Below are positions 33,564 through 42,768 of a stretch of DNA of 64,000 nt, one piece after another; the first letter of the stretch is position 1, and the number at the start of each line of letters is the position of its first letter. Below the pieces are notes generated by a model, which saw nothing but the letters and a program-made list of their open reading frames with translations, was not told the DNA's origin and searched no databases. The stretch spans positions 1-64,000 of the forward strand of contig NZ_JAAOWU010000010.1 of assembly GCF_013778505.1 (NCBI RefSeq), in the 5' to 3' direction. The DNA is from Pseudomonas sivasensis. Lineage in GTDB: Bacteria > Pseudomonadota > Gammaproteobacteria > Pseudomonadales > Pseudomonadaceae. The position numbers were made by a program, and so were the translations under genes.

Positions 33564-35189
33564 ATGTCGCTTCGTAATATGAATATCGCTCCGAGGGCCT
33601 TCCTCGGTTTTGCGTTGATTGGTGCACTCATGCTGTTTCTCGGTGTATTCGCCCTCAACCAGATGAGCAAAATCCGTGCTGCCACCGAAGACATCACCTT
33701 GTCCAGCGTGCCAAGCATTCGTGCCCTTGATGAATTCACCCAACTGACCTTGCGCCTGCGAGTGCTGTCGTACCGCTTGCTGACCAACCGCGAGCCGGAC
33801 GTGCAGCAAAAGACCCTGGAAGCCTTCGAACTGCGTAACCAGCAGATCCGCACAGCCCAGGGCATTTACGAAAAACTGATTGAAGGCAGCGAAGAGCGCG
33901 CCACCTACAACGAGTACGTGCGCTTGCTTGGCCAGTACCATCAAATTGAAGAACGCATGAAGAGCCTGTCACGGGCCAACCAGGTGGACGAGCTGCGCAG
34001 CCTGCTCAACACCGAATTGCTGAGCAACTCCGAGCAGGTCAACGCCGTGCTGACGCGCCTGCTGGACCTCAATAACAAGATGGCCCTCGCCACAAATCAG
34101 GAGGCCGAAGACCAATACAACTTGGCGTTCAATCTGGTCGTGGGCCTGCTGGTGATCGCCACGGCGCTGACGATGTTGTTCGCCTGGCTGCTGACCCGCA
34201 GCATCACCCTGCCGATTTCCCAAGCGCTCGAAGCGGCGGAAGAAGTCGCCGAAGGCAACCTGACCCGGCCGATCAAGGTCGACGGCAACGACGAAGCCGG
34301 ACGCTTGCTGGCCGCCATGGCCAAGATGCAAGACAAGCTGCGCGACACCCTGCAACGCATCGCCGGCTCCGCCACCCAACTGGCCTCAGCCGCCGAGGAG
34401 CTGAATGCCGTCACCGACGAAAGCGCCCGTGGCCTGACCCAGCAGAACAACGAGATCGAGCAAGCCGCCACCGCCGTCAACGAGATGACCAGCGCCGTCG
34501 AAGAAGTCGCGCGCAATGCGGTGAGCACCTCCGAGGCCTCGCGCAACGCCACCACCTCAGCCGGTGACGGCCGTGACTTGGTGCAGGAAACCGTCAGCGC
34601 CATCGAGCGTATGAGCGGCGATGTGCAAGCGACCGCCACGCTGATTGGCGAACTGGCCAATGAGTCGCGCGATATTGGCAAAGTACTGGACGTGATTCGC
34701 GGCCTGGCTGACCAGACCAATCTGCTGGCCCTGAACGCGGCGATTGAAGCCGCGCGTGCCGGCGAAGCCGGGCGTGGTTTCGCGGTGGTCGCCGATGAAG
34801 TACGGGCGTTGGCCCATCGCACCCAGCAGTCCACCAGCGAGATCGAGCGGATGATCGGCAGTATCCAGGCCGGCACCGAGCACGCGGTGGATTCGATGCG
34901 CAACAGCACCGAACGCGCTGAGTCGACGCTGAACATCGCCAAAGGCGCAGGGATGTCGCTGGACACCATCAACACGGCGATTGTCGAGATCAACGAGCGC
35001 AACCTGGTGATCGCCAGCGCGGCGGAAGAGCAGGCGCAGGTGGCGCGGGAAGTGGACCGCAACCTGGTGAACATTCGTGACCTGTCGGTGCAGTCGGCGA
35101 CCGGCGCCAGCCAGACCAGTGCGGCCAGCAGTGAGCTGTCGCGCCTGGCGGTGGATTTGAATGGGATGGTCGGCCGCTTTCGCCTCTAA
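33564..35189 (+). CDS. Methyl-accepting chemotaxis protein with four-helix-bundle sensor
   Basis: This 541-residue inner-membrane chemoreceptor has a first membrane segment at about 12-30 and a second at about 190-210. Between them is an all-helical periplasmic domain of about 160 residues of the 4HB_MCP type. A HAMP domain follows (about 212-265), then the signalling domain. The hairpin tip reads GLADQTNLLALNAAIEAARA, then GRGFAVVADEVRALA, which binds CheA/CheW. The C terminus lacks an NWETF-like pentapeptide for CheR/CheB docking. The ligand is unknown. It is monocistronic, flanked by the divergent zapB-like gene and a REPIN. Confidence 0.92.
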   Translation: MSLRNMNIAPRAFLGFALIGALMLFLGVFALNQMSKIRAATEDITLSSVPSIRALDEFTQLTLRLRVLSYRLLTNREPDVQQKTLEAFELRNQQIRTAQGIYEKLIEGSEERATYNEYVRLLGQYHQIEERMKSLSRANQVDELRSLLNTELLSNSEQVNAVLTRLLDLNNKMALATNQEAEDQYNLAFNLVVGLLVIATALTMLFAWLLTRSITLPISQALEAAEEVAEGNLTRPIKVDGNDEAGRLLAAMAKMQDKLRDTLQRIAGSATQLASAAEELNAVTDESARGLTQQNNEIEQAATAVNEMTSAVEEVARNAVSTSEASRNATTSAGDGRDLVQETVSAIERMSGDVQATATLIGELANESRDIGKVLDVIRGLADQTNLLALNAAIEAARAGEAGRGFAVVADEVRALAHRTQQSTSEIERMIGSIQAGTEHAVDSMRNSTERAESTLNIAKGAGMSLDTINTAIVEINERNLVIASAAEEQAQVAREVDRNLVNIRDLSVQSATGASQTSAASSELSRLAVDLNGMVGRFRL

Positions 35190-35209
35190 CTGCCTGCACT
35201 GGCTTGAAA

Positions 35210-35299
35210 TGTGGGAGGGGGCTTGCCCCCCGATAGCGGTGGGTCAGTTACAGATAAGCTGACTGACATACCGCCATCGGGGGCAAGCCCCCTCCCACA
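35210..35299. repeat. REPIN downstream of the chemoreceptor gene
   Basis: An inverted REP pair of the same family as 19534 and 30761 starts 20 bp after the chemoreceptor stop. The remaining 35300-35423 is the presumed cvrA promoter region. Confidence 0.92.
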
Positions 35300-35423
35300 T
35301 TCAGATCTGCGCCCGGCGTTAAAAGCTTTTTGACAGCACAGCAATTCAACAGGTTAGAATCCCTGGCACGCAGACTGCATGGTCAGTTTGCGTCCCGTCT
35401 TATTTGCTCATGGAGTACTGCCT

Positions 35424-37166
35424 TTGAATGCGACGACCATCAACAGCCTGTTCTTGATCGGCGCGTTGCTGGTGAGTGCGAGCATTCTGGTGAGTTCTCT
35501 TTCGTCGCGCCTGGGCATCCCGATCCTGGTGATCATCCTGGCCGTGGGCATGGTCGCCGGCGTCGATGGCGGCGGCATCATTTTCGATAACTACCCAACC
35601 GCCTACCTGGTGGGCAACCTCGCACTGGCCGTAATCCTGCTCGACGGCGGGTTGCGCACGCGGGTGGCGAGTTTCCGAGTGGCGCTATGGCCAGCACTGT
35701 CCCTGGCCACGGTGGGGGTGTTGATTACCACCGGCCTCACGGGTATGGCGGCGGCCTGGTTGTTTGACCTCAATATTATTCAAGGCTTGCTGATTGGCGC
35801 GATTGTCGGCTCCACAGACGCTGCGGCGGTGTTCTCGCTGCTCGGCGGCAAGGGCCTGAACGAACGGGTCACCGCCACTCTGGAAATCGAATCCGGCAGC
35901 AACGATCCAATGGCGGTGTTCCTCACCGTCACCCTGATTGACATGCTCGCCAGCGGTCAGACTGGCCTGCACTGGAGCCTGCTGACTCATCTGGTACGCG
36001 AATTCGGCATCGGCGGCATCGTCGGCCTGGGCGGCGGTTGGCTGATGCTGCAGATGGTCAACCGTATCAATCTGGCGACCGGCCTTTATCCGATCCTGGT
36101 GATCGCTGGCGGCCTGTTCGTCTTCGCCCTGACCAACGCCTTGCACGGCAGCGGCTTCCTTGCCGTGTACCTGTGCGGCCTGGTAATCGGCAACCGCCCG
36201 GTGCGCAGTCGGCATGGCATTTTGCACATGCTCGACGGCATGGCCTGGCTCGCGCAAATCGGCATGTTCCTGGTGCTTGGCCTGCTGGTCACGCCCCATG
36301 ATTTGCTGCCAATCGCTCTGCCGGCCCTGGGCCTGGCGCTGTGGATGATCCTGTTTGCGCGTCCTCTGTCGGTGATCGTCGGCCTGCTGCCGTTCAAAGC
36401 GTTCCACGGTCGCGAAAAAGGCTTTATCGCCTGGGTCGGTCTGCGCGGCGCAGTCCCGATCATTCTCGCGGTATTCCCGCTGATGGCCGGACTGCCCCAC
36501 GCACAGCTGTACTTCAACTTGGCGTTCTTTATCGTGCTGGTCTCGCTGCTGGTGCAGGGCACGAGCCTGCCGTGGGTGGCCAAGTTGCTGAAAGTGACCG
36601 TACCGCCGGACCCCGCGCCGATCTCTCGCGCCGCCCTGGAAGTACACGTCACCAGCGAGTGGGAGCTTTTCGTCTACCGCCTGGGCGCCGAAAAATGGTG
36701 CATCGGGGCAGCGCTGCGCGAACTGAAAATGCCTGAAGGCACGCGGATTGCTGCGCTGTTCCGGGGCCAGCAACTGCTCCATCCGTCGGGTAGTACGGTG
36801 CTGGAAGTCGACGATCTGCTCTGTGTGATCGGCCATGAACACAACCTGCCAGCCCTCGGCAAACTGTTCAGCCAGGCACCACAACGCGGCCTCGATCTGC
36901 GCTTCTTCGGCGACTTCGTGCTGGAAGGCGACGCCCAACTGGGCGCGGTTTCGGCCCTTTACGGCCTGAAGCTGGAAGGTATCGACCCGGACATGCCACT
37001 GAGCAGCTTCATCAACCAGAAAGTCGGCGGCGCCCCTATCGTCGGCGACCAGGTGGAGTGGAACAACACCATCTGGACCGTCGCGGTCATGGACGGGAAC
37101 AAGATCGGCAAAGTGGGCGTCAGATTCCCCGAAGGAAGTCGCCCGGGCCCCGGACTCTTCCTCTAA
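35424..37166 (+). CDS. cvrA: Potassium/proton antiporter CvrA (NhaP2-type)
   Basis: This 580-residue CPA1-family antiporter is predicted to exchange K+ (or Na+) for H+ at the inner membrane, affecting cell volume and cytoplasmic ion balance. I chose the TTG at 35424 because GGAG lies 8 bp upstream and the family begins NATTINSLFLIGALLVSA there; the ATG at 35379 adds 15 unconserved residues. About 12-13 membrane segments span 1-400, including VGSTDAAAVFSLLG and IESGSNDPMAVFLT, the acidic transport site. The cytoplasmic C-terminal half has a TrkA-C-like domain and a CorC/HlyC-like domain. It corresponds to PA5021 by synteny memory. Confidence 0.87.
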   Translation: MNATTINSLFLIGALLVSASILVSSLSSRLGIPILVIILAVGMVAGVDGGGIIFDNYPTAYLVGNLALAVILLDGGLRTRVASFRVALWPALSLATVGVLITTGLTGMAAAWLFDLNIIQGLLIGAIVGSTDAAAVFSLLGGKGLNERVTATLEIESGSNDPMAVFLTVTLIDMLASGQTGLHWSLLTHLVREFGIGGIVGLGGGWLMLQMVNRINLATGLYPILVIAGGLFVFALTNALHGSGFLAVYLCGLVIGNRPVRSRHGILHMLDGMAWLAQIGMFLVLGLLVTPHDLLPIALPALGLALWMILFARPLSVIVGLLPFKAFHGREKGFIAWVGLRGAVPIILAVFPLMAGLPHAQLYFNLAFFIVLVSLLVQGTSLPWVAKLLKVTVPPDPAPISRAALEVHVTSEWELFVYRLGAEKWCIGAALRELKMPEGTRIAALFRGQQLLHPSGSTVLEVDDLLCVIGHEHNLPALGKLFSQAPQRGLDLRFFGDFVLEGDAQLGAVSALYGLKLEGIDPDMPLSSFINQKVGGAPIVGDQVEWNNTIWTVAVMDGNKIGKVGVRFPEGSRPGPGLFL

Positions 37167-37218
37167 ACTGCGGAGCGACAGCACGCTCCCGATTCTTCAC
37201 CTTGCAAGACCGGTCTCT

Positions 37219-40200
37219 ATGCCAACCCTGCGCACTTTTCTCGCCACTGCCCTGCTGGGCCTGACCCTTTGTGTCGGCAGCGTCTACGCCGCCGAGCCGC
37301 CCAGCGCCGACGCCATTCAGCAAACCCTGGACAAGCTGCCTGATCGCAAACTGCCCGACGCCGACATGAAGGCGCTGCAGTCGATCCTGCAACAGACCCT
37401 GACCTACCTGGGCAACCAGCAGGATTATGAGCAGCGCCTCACTGACCTCAAGCGCCAGCTGGAAGACGCGCCGCGCCAGACCAGCGAAAACCAGCGCGAG
37501 CTGACCCGGCTCAAGGCCACCAAAATCATCCCGGTGGCCCAACGCTATGCCACGCTGCCCGTGCCACAGCTTGAGCAATTGCTGGTGCAACGCACCACCC
37601 AGCAAGGCGACCTGCAAAAAGACCTGGCCGAAGCCAACAGCCTGACCATCGCTGCCCAAACACGCCCCGAACGCGCGCAGACCGAAATCAGCAGCAGCCA
37701 GACGCGCATCCAGCAGATCAACGCGACCCTCAAGGCCGGTAAAGACAATGGCAAAGCCCTCAGCGGCGACCAGCGCAACCAACTGAATGCCGAACTCGCT
37801 GCGCTCAATGCCCTGATCCCCCTGCGCCGCCAGGAACTGGCCGGCAACAGCCAACTGCAAGACCTGGGAAACAGCCAGCACGACCTCGTGGTGGAAAAGA
37901 CCGCGCGCCTGGAACAAGAAATCCAGGACCTGCAAACCCTGATCAACCAGAAACGCCTGGCCCAGTCCCAACAGACCGTCACCCAGCAGTCCATCGAAGC
38001 GCAAAAGGCCGGTGGCAGCAGCCTGTTGGCCACCGAAAGCGCGGCCAACCTGAAGCTGTCCGACTACCTGCTCAAAAGCACCGACCGCCTCAACGACCTG
38101 ACCCAGAAGAACCTGCAGACCAAGCAGCAACTGGACACCGTGACCCAGAGCGACTCGGCCCTGGACGAGCAGATCAACGTGCTCAAGGGCAGCCTGCTGC
38201 TGTCGAAGATTCTGTATAAGCAAAAACAAGCGCTGCCACGCCTGACGGTGGACCGCGACCTGGCGGACGACATCGCCAACATTCGCCTGTACCAGTTTGA
38301 GGTCAACCAACAGCGTGAGCTGATCAGTTCCCCCAGCACCTATGTGGACAATCTGCTGGCCAACCAGCCACCGGATGACATCACCCCGCAACTGCGCCGA
38401 ACCCTGCTGGAGCTTGCGATTACCCGCAGCGACCTGCTGGAGCGTCTGAGTCGTGAGTTGAGCGCGCTGCTCAATGAGTCCATCACCCTGCAACTGAACC
38501 AGAAACAACTGCTCAGCACCGCGACCACCCTGCGCGCAACGCTGGATGAACAGATGTTCTGGATCCCCAGTAACAAGCCGCTGGACACCGAGTGGCTGGA
38601 AACCGTGCCGGCGCACTTGAGCAAGCAAGTCACCACCCTGCCCTGGGCCTCCAGCGTCAGTGAGTTGTACGACGGCCTGACCCAGCGCCCGCTGCTGTTC
38701 CTGCCATTGCTGCTATTGATTGGCGCACTGCTGTGGCGACGCAAGGCCCTGTACCAACGCCTGAACAAGGTCCATCTGGACATCGGGCACTTCAAGCGCG
38801 ACAGCCAGTGGCACACGCCGCAAGCCATCTTGATCAATATCCTGCTGGCCATGCCCGTATCGCTGGGACTGGCGCTGTGCGGCTACGCGCTGCAGATCGA
38901 CGCCCGTGGGCAAAACGCCAATCTGGGTTCAGCCCTGCTGCAACTGGCCCAGGCGTGGCTGGTGTTCTACACCGCCTACCGCATCCTGGCGCCGGGCGGC
39001 GTGGCGGAACTGCACTTCCGCTGGGAAAAACCCCAGGTCGAATTCCTCCAGGGTTGGGTGCGCAAACTCGGGCTGGTGGTATTGGCTCTGGTGGCCGTGG
39101 TGGCGATTGCCGAGCATCAACCGGCGGCATTGGCCGACGACGTGCTGGGCATCGCCGTGGTCCTGACCTGCTACGCCCTGATGGCCTGGCTGCTCGGGCG
39201 CCTGCTGCTGCACAGCCCGACCCACGAAAAAGCCTCGCTGTTCCGCAAATCCGTGGGCCTGGTATTCACCGCGCTGCCGATCGCCCTGTTTATTGCCGTG
39301 TGCTTTGGCTACTACTACACCGCCCTCAAGCTCAGCGACCGACTGATCAACACCTTGTACCTGTTGATGTTTTGGCTGGTCATCGAAGCCACCTTCGTCC
39401 GCGGCCTAGGCGTTGCCGCCCGGCGCCTGGCTTATTCCCGCGCCTTGGCCAAACGCCAGGCCGCCAAGGAAGCAGGTGACGGCGAAGCGGTAATCGAAGA
39501 GCCGACCCTGGACATCGAGCAGGTCAACGAACAGTCCATGCGCCTGATTCGCCTGGCCCTGCTGGGCGGCTTTATCGCCGCGTTGTACTGGGTGTGGTCG
39601 GACCTGATCTCGGTGTTTTCGTACCTGGATAACGTCACGCTGTACGAATACACCAGCGGCACCGGTGCCAATATCAGCATGGTGCCCATCAGCATCGGCG
39701 ACTTGCTCGGCGCGCTGATCATCATCGGTATCACCTTCGCCCTGGCGCGCAACCTGCCCGGTCTGCTGGAGGTGTTGGTGCTGTCCAAACTGGATCTGGC
39801 CCAGGGCAGCGCCTACGCCACCACCACGCTGCTGTCCTATGTGATTGCCGGCGTCGGCTTCGTGTCCACCCTGTCTACCCTCGGCGTGAGCTGGGACAAG
39901 CTGCAGTGGCTGGTCGCCGCGCTGTCGGTGGGCTTGGGCTTCGGCATGCAGGAGATCTTCGCCAACTTTATCTCCGGCATCATGATCCTGTTCGAACGCC
40001 CGGTGCGTATCGGCGACACCATCACCATCGGCAACCTGTCGGGCACGGTGAGCAAAATCCGCATCCGCGCCACCACCATCACCGACTTCGACCGCAAGGA
40101 CATCATTGTCCCGAACAAGACGTTCATTACCGGGCAACTGATTAACTGGTCGCTGACCGACACCATCACCCGCGTCACTCTGAAACTGGGCGTGGACTAC

Positions 40201-40602
40201 GGCTCCGATCTGGACCTGGTGAAGGAATTGCTGCTCAAGGCCGCGAGGGAAAATCCACGGGTGCTGAAGGAACCGGAACCTCACGTGTACTTCCTCAACT
40301 TCGGCGAAAGCACCCTCGACCACGAGCTGCGTATGCACGTGCGCGACCTGGGTGACCGCAACCCGGTACTCGACGAGGTCAACCGCTACATCAACCGTGA
40401 GTTCAAGAAGCAGCACATCAACATCTCGTTCCGGCAGATGGAGGTGTACCTCAAGAACATGCATGGCCAGGAGTACAAACTGGTGCCGGTCGAGGATGAT
40501 CGCAAGACCATCGCCGGGCCCGCCACCGAACAGGACGCCCCCGAGCCGCCGCCCGGCAAAGTCGACGATGCGCCGGAACCGCCGCCCAGCAAACTCGACT
40601 AA
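37219..40602 (+). CDS. mscK: Large mechanosensitive channel MscK (KefA-type)
   Basis: This 1127-residue channel opens under membrane tension to protect against osmotic downshock. A signal peptide is seen (MPTLRTFLATALLGLTLCVG, cleaved near VYA-AEP). A long coiled-coil periplasmic domain covers about 30-480, rich in Gln and Leu heptads. Multiple membrane segments follow (about 490-900), then the MscS core: the pore helix region LSVGLGFGMQEIFANFISG, then RPVRIGDTITIGNLSGTV, DRKDIIVPNKTFITGQ and a cytoplasmic cage. A proline- and acid-rich tail ends the protein (EPPPGKVDDAPEPPPSKLD, a duplicated motif). MscK in E. coli is gated with K+ involvement, and the neighbouring K+/H+ antiporter fits that theme. 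Confidence 0.87.
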   Translation: MPTLRTFLATALLGLTLCVGSVYAAEPPSADAIQQTLDKLPDRKLPDADMKALQSILQQTLTYLGNQQDYEQRLTDLKRQLEDAPRQTSENQRELTRLKATKIIPVAQRYATLPVPQLEQLLVQRTTQQGDLQKDLAEANSLTIAAQTRPERAQTEISSSQTRIQQINATLKAGKDNGKALSGDQRNQLNAELAALNALIPLRRQELAGNSQLQDLGNSQHDLVVEKTARLEQEIQDLQTLINQKRLAQSQQTVTQQSIEAQKAGGSSLLATESAANLKLSDYLLKSTDRLNDLTQKNLQTKQQLDTVTQSDSALDEQINVLKGSLLLSKILYKQKQALPRLTVDRDLADDIANIRLYQFEVNQQRELISSPSTYVDNLLANQPPDDITPQLRRTLLELAITRSDLLERLSRELSALLNESITLQLNQKQLLSTATTLRATLDEQMFWIPSNKPLDTEWLETVPAHLSKQVTTLPWASSVSELYDGLTQRPLLFLPLLLLIGALLWRRKALYQRLNKVHLDIGHFKRDSQWHTPQAILINILLAMPVSLGLALCGYALQIDARGQNANLGSALLQLAQAWLVFYTAYRILAPGGVAELHFRWEKPQVEFLQGWVRKLGLVVLALVAVVAIAEHQPAALADDVLGIAVVLTCYALMAWLLGRLLLHSPTHEKASLFRKSVGLVFTALPIALFIAVCFGYYYTALKLSDRLINTLYLLMFWLVIEATFVRGLGVAARRLAYSRALAKRQAAKEAGDGEAVIEEPTLDIEQVNEQSMRLIRLALLGGFIAALYWVWSDLISVFSYLDNVTLYEYTSGTGANISMVPISIGDLLGALIIIGITFALARNLPGLLEVLVLSKLDLAQGSAYATTTLLSYVIAGVGFVSTLSTLGVSWDKLQWLVAALSVGLGFGMQEIFANFISGIMILFERPVRIGDTITIGNLSGTVSKIRIRATTITDFDRKDIIVPNKTFITGQLINWSLTDTITRVTLKLGVDYGSDLDLVKELLLKAARENPRVLKEPEPHVYFLNFGESTLDHELRMHVRDLGDRNPVLDEVNRYINREFKKQHINISFRQMEVYLKNMHGQEYKLVPVEDDRKTIAGPATEQDAPEPPPGKVDDAPEPPPSKLD

Positions 40603-40613
40603 AGCGTCTATCC

Positions 40614-40641
40614 CCAGCAGAATGCTCGGACATTCTGCTGG
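40614..40641 (+). promoter_or_regulatory. Hairpin overlapping the selO ribosome-binding site
   Basis: A perfect 11-bp inverted repeat, CCAGCAGAATG and CATTCTGCTGG, has a 6-base loop. The right arm ends in the first two G of the GGAG that serves the selO GTG start at 40651. It could partly hide this ribosome-binding site, or act as an mRNA 3' end for mscK. No T-run follows. Confidence 0.65.
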
Positions 40642-40650
40642 AGATGGCCG

Positions 40651-42114
40651 GTGAAAGCCCTCGACGAACTGACCTTCGACAACCGCTTCGCACGCCTGGG
40701 CGACGCGTTCTCAACCCACGTTTTGCCCGAACCCCTCGACGAGCCTCGCCTTGTCGTGGCGAGCAACGCCGCCATGGCCCTGCTCGACCTCGACCCGGCG
40801 GTGGCCGAAACGCCGGTATTCGCCGAACTGTTCAGCGGCCACAAGCTGTGGGCCGAAGCAGAACCGCGCGCGATGATCTACTCCGGGCACCAGTTCGGCG
40901 GCTATACCCCTCAGCTGGGCGACGGCCGTGGGTTGTTGCTGGGCGAGGTGTACAACGAGGCCGGCGAACATTGGGACCTGCACCTCAAGGGTGCCGGGAT
41001 GACGCCTTACTCGCGGATGGGCGATGGCCGCGCGGTCTTACGCTCCTCGATTCGTGAATTCCTCGCCAGCGAAGCACTTCACGCGCTGGGCATTCCCAGC
41101 AGCCGCGCGCTGTGTGTAATCGGCTCCAGCACGCCGGTATGGCGGGAAAAACAGGAGCGGGGTGCCATGGTGTTGCGCCTCGCGCCCAGCCATATCCGCT
41201 TCGGGCATTTCGAATACTTCTACTACACCAAGAAGCCCGAGCAGCAAGCCGAACTGGCCGAGCACGTGCTGAACCTGCACTACCCCGAGTGCCGCGAACA
41301 GCCCGAACCGTACCTGGCGATGTTCCGTGAAATCGTCGAGCGCAACGCCGAGATGATCGCCAAATGGCAGGCCTATGGCTTCTGCCATGGCGTGATGAAC
41401 ACCGACAACATGTCGATCCTGGGCATCACCTTCGACTTCGGGCCGTTCGCGTTTCTTGATGACTTTGACGCGCACTTCATCTGCAACCATTCGGACCATG
41501 AAGGGCGCTACTCCTTCAGCAATCAGGTGCCGATTGGACAGTGGAACCTCAGTGCGCTGGCCCAGGCACTCACGCCGTTTATCAGCGTCGATGCCTTGAA
41601 GGAGGCCCTCGGCCTGTACCTGCCGCTGTACCAGGCGCACTACCTGGACCTGATGCGTCGCCGACTCGGGCTCACCACCGCCGAAGACGACGACCAGCAA
41701 CTGGTGGAGCGCCTGCTGAAACTGATGCAGAACAGCGGTGTGGATTACACACTGTTCTTCCGTCGTCTCGGGGATGAGTCAGCGGCGCTGGCCGTAGCAC
41801 GGTTGCGCGATGATTTTGTCGACATGGCCGGGTTCGATGCCTGGGCCGAGCAGTACAAGGAACGTGTCGCACGGGACGCAGACTCCAGCGAGGAGCAGCG
41901 CCGCGAACGGATGCACGCCGTGAATCCGCTGTACATCCTGCGCAACTACCTCGCCCAGAACGCCATCACCGCAGCCGAGTCGGGCGACTACAGCGAAGTT
42001 CGGCGATTGCATGAGGTGCTTTCCAGGCCGTTCGAGGAGCAAGCGGGGATGGAGCAGTACGCGCAGCGGCCGCCGGATTGGGGAAAGCATTTGGAGATTA
42101 GTTGTTCGTCGTGA
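40651..42114 (+). CDS. selO: Protein adenylyltransferase SelO (YdiU, pseudokinase fold)
   Basis: This 487-residue protein belongs to a family shown to transfer AMP from ATP to proteins (AMPylation) during redox stress, using a kinase fold with ATP bound in flipped orientation. It starts at GTG with GGAG 8 bp before. Family motifs are MIYSGHQFGGYTPQLGDGRG, DLHLKGAGMTPYSRMGDGRA, REFLASEALHALGIPSSRAL, FCHGVMNTDNMSILG and FDFGPFAFLDDF. The C terminus ends ISCSS, with Cys third from the end, the position of selenocysteine in eukaryotic SelO. It follows mscK as in PAO1 from memory. Confidence 0.95.
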   Translation: MKALDELTFDNRFARLGDAFSTHVLPEPLDEPRLVVASNAAMALLDLDPAVAETPVFAELFSGHKLWAEAEPRAMIYSGHQFGGYTPQLGDGRGLLLGEVYNEAGEHWDLHLKGAGMTPYSRMGDGRAVLRSSIREFLASEALHALGIPSSRALCVIGSSTPVWREKQERGAMVLRLAPSHIRFGHFEYFYYTKKPEQQAELAEHVLNLHYPECREQPEPYLAMFREIVERNAEMIAKWQAYGFCHGVMNTDNMSILGITFDFGPFAFLDDFDAHFICNHSDHEGRYSFSNQVPIGQWNLSALAQALTPFISVDALKEALGLYLPLYQAHYLDLMRRRLGLTTAEDDDQQLVERLLKLMQNSGVDYTLFFRRLGDESAALAVARLRDDFVDMAGFDAWAEQYKERVARDADSSEEQRRERMHAVNPLYILRNYLAQNAITAAESGDYSEVRRLHEVLSRPFEEQAGMEQYAQRPPDWGKHLEISCSS

Positions 42115-42216
42115 CCACGAGAGCAATGAGCGCCCTTTCTACAATCATGTGTTTCGCTTGATAACTATCATTGCTGGCTCCAAATAGAGCCTATTGGCCA
42201 TTTCCAGGAGCCCTCA

Positions 42217-42651
42217 ATGTCCGAACCTCTCGTCATACCCTGCCCTCATTGCAACGGCCTCAACCGCATCCCCGGCGAACGCCTGGCAGATGCGCCCAAA
42301 TGCGGGCGTTGCAAACAGCCCGTTTTGTTGAGTAAGCCTTTTGAGCTGAAACAAGGCGATTACGCCAGCCAGATCAAAGGCGACCTGCCGCTTCTGGTGG
42401 ACGTTTGGGCCGACTGGTGCGGACCGTGTAAGTCGTTCGCACCAGTGTTTGAACAGGCTGCCGGACAGTTGGAGGGCAAGTGCCGGTTGGCCAAGCTGGA
42501 CAGCGAGGCCAATCAACAGTTGTCGGCGCAGTTGGGGATTCGGTCGATTCCGAGCCTGATTCTGTTCAAGAATGGTCGCGAAGTGGCGCGTCAGAGTGGA
42601 GCGTTTCCGTTGCCGCAGTTGATGAGTTGGTTGCGTAGCCAGGGGGTGTAA
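42217..42651 (+). CDS. trxC: Thioredoxin TrxC (thioredoxin 2, zinc-binding N terminus)
   Basis: This 144-residue cytoplasmic thioredoxin reduces protein disulfides. An N-terminal zinc finger is seen as CPHC (residues 9-12) and CGRC (29-32). The thioredoxin domain carries the active site WADWCGPCK and the cis-proline block RSIPSLILFKNG. The ATG has CAGGAG upstream. In E. coli trxC is controlled by OxyR; the 102-bp region before this gene has short ATAG/CTAT elements, but I could not fit a convincing OxyR site. It is followed by a REPIN and the convergent parA-like gene. Confidence 0.95.
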   Translation: MSEPLVIPCPHCNGLNRIPGERLADAPKCGRCKQPVLLSKPFELKQGDYASQIKGDLPLLVDVWADWCGPCKSFAPVFEQAAGQLEGKCRLAKLDSEANQQLSAQLGIRSIPSLILFKNGREVARQSGAFPLPQLMSWLRSQGV

Positions 42652-42678
42652 CCGAACCTCAAGGACAATGCTGGGCAG

Positions 42679-42766
42679 TGTGGGAGGGGGCTTGCTCCCG
42701 ATGCGGTGGGTCAGCTCCAGATGAGCTAGCTGGCATACCGCTATCGAGGGCAAGCCCCCTCCCACA
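42679..42766. repeat. REPIN between trxC and the parA-like gene
   Basis: An inverted REP pair of the common family in this window lies between two convergent genes. It starts 28 bp after the trxC stop and ends 2 bp before the stop codon of the ParA-like gene. Confidence 0.9.
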
Positions 42767-42768
42767 GG

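Noticed and set aside
35685..37184. A 499-codon minus-strand frame across cvrA
   Set aside because: It is antisense to a clear antiporter gene and has the His/Gln-rich composition of a shadow frame.
42115..42216. A possible OxyR site before trxC
   Set aside because: Short ATAG/CTAT pieces are present (for example ATAGAGCCTAT), but their spacing does not fit the four-element OxyR pattern.
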